48,496 nt of DNA from an uncultured Lachnospiraceae bacterium. Lineage in GTDB: Bacteria > Bacillota > Clostridia > Lachnospirales > Lachnospiraceae. The stretch lies in assembly GCA_910578115.1 (NCBI GenBank), contig CAJTPO010000033.1, positions 1 to 48,496 of the forward strand. Reading direction: 5' to 3'. The notes under the pieces were generated by a model, which worked only from the letters and a program-made list of their open reading frames with translations, was not told the origin of the DNA and did not search any database. The position numbers were made by a program, and so were the translations under genes. Shown here piece by piece: positions 42,609 to 48,496 of this stretch. The first letter of the stretch is position 1; each line of letters opens with the position of its first letter.

Positions 42609-42676
42609 GCGATAATATACCTTGTCAGTATAAAAGTAACCTGTACCCTTATTGAACATAACATGTATATTATCGC
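42609..42676 (-). promoter_or_regulatory. Probable internal promoter flanked by inverted 12-base sites
   Basis: GCGATAATATAC (42609-42620) and its exact complement GTATATTATCGC (42665-42676) flank a possible minus-strand promoter, TTCAAT (42651-42656), 18 bases, TATACT (42627-42632). The paired sites could bind a regulator acting on pulA and the amylase gene. Confidence 0.45.
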
Positions 42677-42697
42677 CAGTGTTATAAATTTATTTAC

Positions 42698-42739
42698 CTG
42701 TACTTACATGACTGTACTTACATGACTGAACTTACATAT
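42698..42739. repeat. Three tandem 14-base repeats at the debranching enzyme stop
   Basis: CTGTACTTACATGA at 42698-42711 and 42712-42725, then CTGAACTTACATAT at 42726-42739. The third copy includes the stop codon (42732-42734) of the debranching enzyme. Confidence 0.85.
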
Positions 42740-44681
42740 GTTTCTGCTCGATCGCGGCAAATACTCTCAGCAATTCGCCAACACTCCATGCCTGTGCAAA
42801 ACAGCCTTTGGAAACACCCTGATCGTCCCCGTCATATATTTCTGCAATATGGCCGACACAGCCCTCGCGCAGGGTGGCTTCAATCAATCCGAGCTGTCTT
42901 CTTACGGTATTTTTTGCATCTTCGCTGAATCCGTGCACTTTCAAATACGCCAGATAGTATCCGCCCAGCGGGAAGCCCCAGACGGTTCCCTGATGATAGG
43001 CCGTATCTCTCGCCCATAACGTCCCGCCGTAAAATGGATGATATTCTTCATCTGACGGGCTTAAAGAACGCAGGCCGTAAGGCGTGTAAAGTTTTTCGAA
43101 TACCTTATCTACAACTTTTAACTCCTGTTCCGCACTCAACATACCGAAGGCAACCGATACCGCCCATATCTGATTACATCTCACCTGATCATCCGCCTTT
43201 GTTCCTGAAACTACATCTTTCAGGCACTCTTCCTTTTCGTTCCAGAACTGCCCGAGGAAGGACTGTCTGACCTTTTCCGCCAGTTTTCCATAGTCGTACA
43301 CTTCTTCATTTAATAATTTGGAAAACCGTTCCATGATACACAGATCATTGTACCAGTATGCATTGATTTCAACCGGTTTCCCGTGTCTGGGTGTCGGAAG
43401 AACATCCCCGATCCTCACATCCATCCATGTCACCTGTTCGAATCCAGAACCGGCCGAGATCAACCCGTCTTCCTCCATCCTGATGTGGAAATCCGTACCC
43501 TGCATATACCATTTCACAATATCCTTCATCACCGGAAATGCTTCCCTGACAAACGCCAGATCATCAGATGCATGATAATATTCATACACAGAAGAAATAA
43601 AAAGCAGTGAAGCATCTACCGTATTATAATACGGCTGGATATCTCCCTCCGGAAATATATTGGGCATGATCCCGTTTTTGCAGTACTTCATAAAGGTGCG
43701 GAAGATATTTTTGGCATCTTCAAATCTTCTCGTAGAGATACAACAGCCTCCCAAAGCGATCATGGTATCTCTTCCCCAATCCTCGAAAAAGGGATATCCC
43801 GCGAGGATCGTCTTTCCGCCTGTAGACTCTCTGTCAGAAATATACTGGTCAGCACTCTTTACCAGCTCTTTACCGATTTCGTTCTCAATACCCGAGTTGT
43901 CTATAAGACGCATGAGCCGCTCTTTTTCATGGCTTATCATATCATCAATATCGTCAAATCTGTTCTCCATACTGTAAATGATATAATATACGTCTTCATG
44001 CTTTGCTTCAACAACAAACGAATGCTGATGATTATGCGCAACGACGCCAACACTTCTTCTGTCGTCCTTTGCATCGTCTGCAAAATACAGATCGTCTATG
44101 TATGCCGTCTTGTAAAATGCAGTTTTACCATTCGTCTTATAATATAAGATAAGCCCCTTACTTTCCACAAATGTTTCGGTCGCTTTGAATTCCTGCTGTT
44201 CTGACAGTTTTTCGCCTTTTCTTACGAATTGTAAGTATGGTCTCGCATTTACCGTAATCTGTCTGTTCGTGCGGTTCTTGATCTCATATTGAATGCCGAC
44301 TGCATTGCGACCGTACTGCATAACGACCGTCTTTATGATCTCCACACCGCCAACTTGATACGTCCATACAGGCAGCATGTCAAACCGGAATTCACTCAGA
44401 TGTTTAAATCCATTTTGATTCTTTGTACAGGTAACGTACTCTTGACTTGACAGATCGATTCTTTCCGTACCGATCTGCAGCGTCTCATCGAGTTTTGTTA
44501 TCATATGGTATCTGTTATTCGGAGCTTTCAAACACGGCATAAATAACGCGTGATCATTTCTCGCATTGGAACCGATGATCGTCATGGACGAAAATCCGCC
44601 TTTTCCGTTGGCCAGCAGATAGCAGGACTCCTGCCCTCTCTGCATTGTCTTAAAATCACTTTTTCCAAACAAAAATTTCAT
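42732..44681 (-). CDS. Glycogen debranching enzyme / amylo-alpha-1,6-glucosidase (GH133-like)
   Basis: A 649-residue protein. The N-terminal domain (1-260, with QRGQESCYLLANGKGGFSSM) matches the GDE N-terminal sandwich, and the C-terminal alpha/alpha barrel carries the marker FFEDWGRDTMIALGG (about residue 300), NIFPEGDIQPYYNTVDASLL and GGTLWARDTAYHQGTVW. It removes single alpha-1,6 glucose stubs from branched alpha-glucans inside the cell. It lies 18 bases after the second permease gene. Unlike eukaryotic debranching enzyme it lacks the transferase half; the pullulanase next to it supplies debranching of longer branches. Confidence 0.92.
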   Translation of the reverse strand: MKFLFGKSDFKTMQRGQESCYLLANGKGGFSSMTIIGSNARNDHALFMPCLKAPNNRYHMITKLDETLQIGTERIDLSSQEYVTCTKNQNGFKHLSEFRFDMLPVWTYQVGGVEIIKTVVMQYGRNAVGIQYEIKNRTNRQITVNARPYLQFVRKGEKLSEQQEFKATETFVESKGLILYYKTNGKTAFYKTAYIDDLYFADDAKDDRRSVGVVAHNHQHSFVVEAKHEDVYYIIYSMENRFDDIDDMISHEKERLMRLIDNSGIENEIGKELVKSADQYISDRESTGGKTILAGYPFFEDWGRDTMIALGGCCISTRRFEDAKNIFRTFMKYCKNGIMPNIFPEGDIQPYYNTVDASLLFISSVYEYYHASDDLAFVREAFPVMKDIVKWYMQGTDFHIRMEEDGLISAGSGFEQVTWMDVRIGDVLPTPRHGKPVEINAYWYNDLCIMERFSKLLNEEVYDYGKLAEKVRQSFLGQFWNEKEECLKDVVSGTKADDQVRCNQIWAVSVAFGMLSAEQELKVVDKVFEKLYTPYGLRSLSPSDEEYHPFYGGTLWARDTAYHQGTVWGFPLGGYYLAYLKVHGFSEDAKNTVRRQLGLIEATLREGCVGHIAEIYDGDDQGVSKGCFAQAWSVGELLRVFAAIEQKHM

Positions 44682-44699
44682 GCAAACACCTCTGATTCC

Positions 44700-45581
44700 T
44701 TACTCTTTAACAGATCCGACCACGATACCTGACACGAAATACTTCTGCATAAACGGATAGATCAACAACAGCGGAATGGTAGAAACCACAATCTTTGCCG
44801 AGTTCAGCGTTCTGTTGGAAATCCGCGCAAGCTGCTCAAGTTTATTGGGATCGGTCACTTCGGTAATATCAACATTTAACTGTTGAATGTAGGTCTGTAA
44901 GGGATAATTTGCCGTATCGGTAATGTACACCAAAGCCGAAAAATAGTCATTCCAGTGTCCTACGATCGTGAACAGCGTAACGGCTGCCAGGGTAGGCTTT
45001 ACCACCGGTAAAAACACTTTCAACATGATCACCCACTGGGATGCTCCGTCGATCATGGCCGCCTCTTCCAATGATTTCGGCACGCCACGAAAAGCATTCA
45101 TCAGCAGAATAACATTCCCCAGCGGTACCGCTCCCGGCAGGATCAGCGCCCAGATCGTATTTGTCAGATTCAGGGAATTCACAACCATAAAGGTAGGGAT
45201 CAATCCGCCCGAAAACAGCATGGCAAACAAAACGAAAGACATATACACCTTCTGTTTGTTAAAAAAGCTGGGACTCTTGGACAGCGGATAAGCCGTCAAA
45301 ACAAGTAACGAAATATTGATGGCCAATCCCAGCACCACCCGCAGTACGGAAATCATAAAGGAGCGCCAGAACTGCATATCTCCCAATATCTCCTGATAGG
45401 AACTTAAATTCAGGCCAATCGGCAGGATTTTCACCAGGTTGGCCGATACCGCGGCATTATCACTGAGCGATATGGCAACTATATTCATCAAAGGCATCAA
45501 ACAGGATAATGCCAGCACTCCTACTATAATCCATATGATAATATCAGCAACGATACCACCTGGACCTCTCTTCTCAATCAT
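44700..45581 (-). CDS. Sugar ABC transporter permease, YtcP/LplC-like
   Basis: A 293-residue permease with six helices. The cytoplasmic EAA loop is EEAAMIDGASQWVIMLKVFL, followed by PVVKPTLAAVTLF, typical of CUT1 MalG-like subunits. The end FMQKYFVSGIVVGSVKE is characteristic of the YtcP/LplC group. AGGAGGGG precedes the ATG. It pairs with the upstream LplB-like permease and binding lipoprotein. No ATPase gene is in the operon, so a shared MsmK/MalK-type ATPase must be encoded elsewhere. Confidence 0.95.
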   Translation of the reverse strand: MIEKRGPGGIVADIIIWIIVGVLALSCLMPLMNIVAISLSDNAAVSANLVKILPIGLNLSSYQEILGDMQFWRSFMISVLRVVLGLAINISLLVLTAYPLSKSPSFFNKQKVYMSFVLFAMLFSGGLIPTFMVVNSLNLTNTIWALILPGAVPLGNVILLMNAFRGVPKSLEEAAMIDGASQWVIMLKVFLPVVKPTLAAVTLFTIVGHWNDYFSALVYITDTANYPLQTYIQQLNVDITEVTDPNKLEQLARISNRTLNSAKIVVSTIPLLLIYPFMQKYFVSGIVVGSVKE

Positions 45582-45592
45582 TTCAACCCCTC

Positions 45593-46483
45593 CTAAAAGA
45601 TCCTGTAATCTGTCAGTTTCTTCGCAATCTTATTAGCTGATAACATCAAAATGATTCCCACGATCGAACGCAGTAACCCTACCGCCGTACCAAGGCTGTA
45701 CTGTCTTTCGACCAGGCCGACACGGTACACCCATGTGTCGATAATATCTGAGGTCTCCATTACCAGAGGATTATATAAGTTGAATATCTGGTCAAATCCG
45801 GCATTCAGCACATTCGGAAGATTCATAATGGTCACAAGCATGATGGTCGGCAAAATTCCGGGCAAAGTAATATGCCATATCCGCTTAAAGCGGTTTGCAC
45901 CGTCGATCGCAGCCGCTTCATATAATCCTGGGTCGATTCCCGATAAAGCAGCCAGATAAATGATCGCTCCATATCCAAATCCTTTCCAGACATCTGTTAC
46001 GACCAAAACAGAACGGAACCATTTATTACTCGCCATAAATAAAATCGGTTCGATCCCAAACGCCCCAAGCACCGCATTGATCGGTCCGTCGTATGCAAAA
46101 ATATTAACAACAACCGTTGCTAAAATAACCCAGGAAAGAAAGTTCGGCAGGTATACGATCGTCTGTATGCTTCTCTTCATGAATTTATTTTTGATCTCAT
46201 TCAGCAGCAGTGCGAATATGATCGTCACAAAGGTACTCAGAATGATCTTACTGACCGCGATCGTGATCGTGTTAATAAAAATCTGCTTGCTGTCCGGCAT
46301 CTGGAACATGAATTTAAAGTTATCCATGCCCACCCAGGGGGATTTTAAAATCCCCCTGGCCGGCATATAATTCTGAAATGCCATGACAATCCCAAACATT
46401 GGTATAAACGAGAATATTATGAGTAAGATCATACCCGGGAGCATCATAAGATGCAAAGCCATCTGGTCTTTCTTACGCTTCAT
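45593..46483 (-). CDS. Sugar ABC transporter permease, LplB/YteP-like
   Basis: A 296-residue permease with six helices. LLIIFSFIPMFGIVMAFQNY opens the first helix, PSWVG-like KSPWVGMDNFKFMF follows, and the EAA loop is YEAAAIDGANRFKRIWHITL. It is the MalF-like partner of the next gene. The ATG at 46483 follows GGAGGGAAAC; the longer upstream frame has no signal. Between it and the lipoprotein gene lie two hairpins. Confidence 0.95.
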   Translation of the reverse strand: MKRKKDQMALHLMMLPGMILLIIFSFIPMFGIVMAFQNYMPARGILKSPWVGMDNFKFMFQMPDSKQIFINTITIAVSKIILSTFVTIIFALLLNEIKNKFMKRSIQTIVYLPNFLSWVILATVVVNIFAYDGPINAVLGAFGIEPILFMASNKWFRSVLVVTDVWKGFGYGAIIYLAALSGIDPGLYEAAAIDGANRFKRIWHITLPGILPTIMLVTIMNLPNVLNAGFDQIFNLYNPLVMETSDIIDTWVYRVGLVERQYSLGTAVGLLRSIVGIILMLSANKIAKKLTDYRIF

Positions 46484-46520
46484 GTTTCCCTCCATTTCTG
46501 CGCTGCTTTTTGCGCATAAA

Positions 46521-46583
46521 CGAGTTTGTGGCAAGCAACGCGCAGACACAAATCTCGAGATTGAAAATTTTAATTTTCAATCT
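46521..46583 (-). promoter_or_regulatory. Two intercistronic hairpins between lipoprotein and permease genes
   Basis: A stem CGAGTTTGTG/CACAAATCTCG (46521-46530 with 46547-46557) and a perfect 12-base stem AGATTGAAAATT/AATTTTCAATCT (46558-46569 with 46572-46583). No clear T-run follows. Such hairpins commonly stabilise the binding-protein part of an ABC operon mRNA and lower permease expression. Confidence 0.65.
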
Positions 46584-46593
46584 TTGCTCCTTC

Positions 46594-48285
46594 TTATTTT
46601 TTGATAGCCTGATTTACTTCTTCGGTGATCTGTTCACCGCCTGTCTTATTCCACGTTTCCACAAATTCGTCAAAATAGTCTACCGGTTTCTCACCTGTTA
46701 TGATTTTCAACAGCATCTCCTGTTCCATCTTCTCCAGGGTAGGCCACTTCAATGCCATGGACTGTGTACTGCCGAAGAAAACAGGCATCACTCTGTTTAC
46801 TTCCGTCTCAGCGACAAGGCTTGCACATAACATGGAATTATAAGAAGCCCATCCGGAGGATGTAGATTCTTCTCCGTTTTCAAGACTTTCCAGATATTTC
46901 TTACTGTTCAAATAGGTAGTCAGGTCATTCCGGTTCAACTGACTGATATCTCCGCTCTCTAATGCATCGACAACCAGCTTACTGCTTCTCGGGAATCCGT
47001 CATAATAATCAATATTCGTCGCAAGGATCGATCCGCCCGCATTCAGCTCACCATAATCGGTCAGTTCCTTATAAGCTTCCTCATCTTTCTCCTGATAACG
47101 TGAATAATCAAACTGCATACTTGCTATTTTCATTACCAGTTCCGGATGTTCGAATTCCTTTCTCACTACAACATAACTGCTGTTGGGATTGCCTGAGAAC
47201 ATCGTAACTTTCCCGTCGGAACCAACCGGGCAGATGTAAGGTACCCACTCCGCCTCTTTATTTAAGGACATGCTGTCAGCCACTTCCCATGCACCCCACC
47301 AGTTACCGAAAAAGGCTCCGCTCTTCCCGCTGTTGAGAAGACCTTTTCTGTCGTCACCGGTTCTGGTAACAAACTGTTTATCGATCAATCCCTCACTGTA
47401 CATTTTGGACAGCTGTTCCAGCGCTTCTTTCATTTCAGGCTGTACGGATCCATAAACGGCATTGCCGCTTCCGTCATCGATCCACTGCTTCGGGTATGCA
47501 CCATAAAGAGTGAAGATATTGTTCGGCATGTAACTTCCGCCGGAATTACCGGCTATCTCCGGATCGATCACCAGACCGGCCGTCTGCCCTTCACCGTTTC
47601 CGCCGGGATCCTGTACCAAAAACTGCTGCAGAATATTGTAAATGTCTTCCATTGTTTTCGGTTCTTCAAGATTGCACTTGTCCATCCAGTCTTTTCTCAA
47701 CCATAAGATCCCCGGTCCGTGTGAGATTTCCGTTGTCGGTAATCCCATCAGTTTTCCGTCAAAAGTTGCCGTCTCCAGACATACTCCGTCATAGGAATCA
47801 TAGATTTCTTTGATCTTGTCGCTGGCGCAGTTTTCATATACCTCTGTAAGATCTGCGATCAGATCGTTTTCATATAGCTGCTTTAAGGTAGCATAATCTC
47901 CCACCACCATAATATCCGGTATTTCTCCGCTGACGATGGCCATAGACACCTTCTGCTCATAGTCGTCACCGTCATTTGCTTCGAACAGGTTCGTATTTTG
48001 AATATTCAGTTTTTCTTTTAAATATCGAGTCCATGCATTGTTTACGTCATCATCGCCCTCGTATTCCGTTCCGTCCAGCACATCAAAATTTGTCGCCGTC
48101 TTTCCTAATGTGTAGACTACGGTTTCCGGATATTTACCGTAAGGCGTCGTCATGGCTTCCTGCCATGCAGGATCCTCCACGTCTACACTCGCTGTAGTTC
48201 CACTCTCTTCCTTGCCACACCCTGCAAGAGACCCTAAAACCATTGCGCTCATCAGACACATGGCCAGCACTTTTTTGATTTTCAT
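46594..48285 (-). CDS. Sugar-binding lipoprotein, LipO/YtcQ-like
   Basis: A 563-residue extracellular binding protein. The signal peptide ends in a lipobox (LGSLAGCGKEES, Cys near residue 23). The large two-domain form, with NPNSSYVVVRKEFEHPELVM and the C-terminal WPTLEKMEQEMLLKIITGEK, fits the LipO/YtcQ group that serves LplB/YtcP permeases for complex oligosaccharides. Together with three alpha-glucan enzymes, the likely cargo is maltodextrin or branched glucan pieces. The ATG at 48285 has AAGGAG at good spacing. It is the first gene of the operon. Confidence 0.94.
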   Translation of the reverse strand: MKIKKVLAMCLMSAMVLGSLAGCGKEESGTTASVDVEDPAWQEAMTTPYGKYPETVVYTLGKTATNFDVLDGTEYEGDDDVNNAWTRYLKEKLNIQNTNLFEANDGDDYEQKVSMAIVSGEIPDIMVVGDYATLKQLYENDLIADLTEVYENCASDKIKEIYDSYDGVCLETATFDGKLMGLPTTEISHGPGILWLRKDWMDKCNLEEPKTMEDIYNILQQFLVQDPGGNGEGQTAGLVIDPEIAGNSGGSYMPNNIFTLYGAYPKQWIDDGSGNAVYGSVQPEMKEALEQLSKMYSEGLIDKQFVTRTGDDRKGLLNSGKSGAFFGNWWGAWEVADSMSLNKEAEWVPYICPVGSDGKVTMFSGNPNSSYVVVRKEFEHPELVMKIASMQFDYSRYQEKDEEAYKELTDYGELNAGGSILATNIDYYDGFPRSSKLVVDALESGDISQLNRNDLTTYLNSKKYLESLENGEESTSSGWASYNSMLCASLVAETEVNRVMPVFFGSTQSMALKWPTLEKMEQEMLLKIITGEKPVDYFDEFVETWNKTGGEQITEEVNQAIKK

Positions 48286-48330
48286 AATAATCTTCTCCTT
48301 CATCAAACATAATATTTCAGACAGCCAATA

Positions 48331-48354
48331 AAATTGTTATATCGTTTATTATGA
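48331..48354. repeat. Possible partial copy D of the palindromic element
   Basis: AAATTGTTATATCGTTTATT followed by ATGA resembles the right arm of copies A and B with several changes; no left arm was found. It lies in the promoter region of the alpha-glucan operon and may be a chance match. Confidence 0.3.
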
Positions 48355-48425
48355 TTTTTTCATGAAAATATTTTCCGCGGTAGAAAGGTTGAATAAATTC
48401 TCTGATGAGCAATTTATCCAACCAG

Positions 48426-48486
48426 GAATTTGTGACAAACCGTCACAAATTCTATTGATCGCAGAGCAGAATCTGAAATTCTGCTC
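48426..48486. repeat. Two strong hairpins upstream of the alpha-glucan operon
   Basis: GAATTTGTGAC/GTCACAAATTC (48426-48436 with 48442-48452, 5-base loop) and GAGCAGAAT/ATTCTGCTC (48464-48472 with 48478-48486, 5-base loop). Either may be an operator, a leader structure or the end of a gene beyond the window. Confidence 0.75.
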
Positions 48487-48496
48487 GCGTCCTCAG

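Overview
The window looks like a chromosomal segment of a strictly anaerobic, gut-type Clostridia bacterium, most likely Lachnospiraceae. The evidence is moderate GC with AT-rich intergenic gaps, strong AGGAGG-type ribosome binding sites, a PerR/rubrerythrin peroxide-defence operon, NifU/NifS-type Fe-S assembly genes with an Rrf2 regulator, LplB/YtcP-type sugar ABC transporters, a complex tactic/c-di-GMP signalling cluster and one tRNA-Pro(CGG). No ribosomal RNA, CRISPR array, integrase, transposase or phage module was seen.

Layout from left to right. (1) 0.26-2.97 kb, minus: acetyltransferase, iron alcohol dehydrogenase and AraC-type regulator. (2) 3.27-5.26 kb, minus: a two-gene RloA/RloB (AbiL-like) candidate phage-defence module with its own promoter. 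(3) 5.58-8.09 kb, minus: perR, a rubredoxin-glutamate-synthase-like fusion and rubrerythrin, behind a PerR-type operator that overlaps the promoter. (4) 8.36-14.38 kb, plus: a BceAB-like ABC transporter, a LuxR-type two-component system and a WYL regulator. (5) 14.47-15.46 kb, minus: a fucosyltransferase-like gene split by a G8 tract, probably phase-variable or frameshifted. (6) 15.73-17.31 kb, minus: iscU-iscS, whose 5' leader consists largely of nine copies of a hexamer. (7) 17.63-20.87 kb: an AT-rich JAB/RadC-like protein plus a 54-aa partner, an ABC-ATPase remnant, an IscR-like regulator, an MmcQ-DUF3795 fusion, a GyrI-like protein and a truncated AAA-ATPase fragment. (8) 21.0-26.6 kb: tRNA-Pro, cation/proton antiporter, thioredoxin, trmB, D,D-carboxypeptidase and exonuclease. 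(9) 26.6-35.4 kb, minus: a sensory cluster of hybrid kinase, solute-binding lipoprotein, REC-GGDEF diguanylate cyclase and chemoreceptor. (10) 35.4-38.6 kb, minus: araM-araB. (11) 38.8-48.3 kb, minus: a complete alpha-glucan operon of binding lipoprotein, two permeases, debranching enzyme, pullulanase and alpha-amylase, ending in a terminator.

The most interesting signals lie in short sequences rather than in one large new gene system. They are the G8 frameshift switch in the glycosyltransferase, the hexamer repeat in the isc leader, a palindromic intergenic element present in at least three copies that each touch a stop codon (26 bases identical between two copies), and a second hairpin family that sits just before ribosome binding sites. 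Function calls rest on reading the translations by eye; no database search was run.
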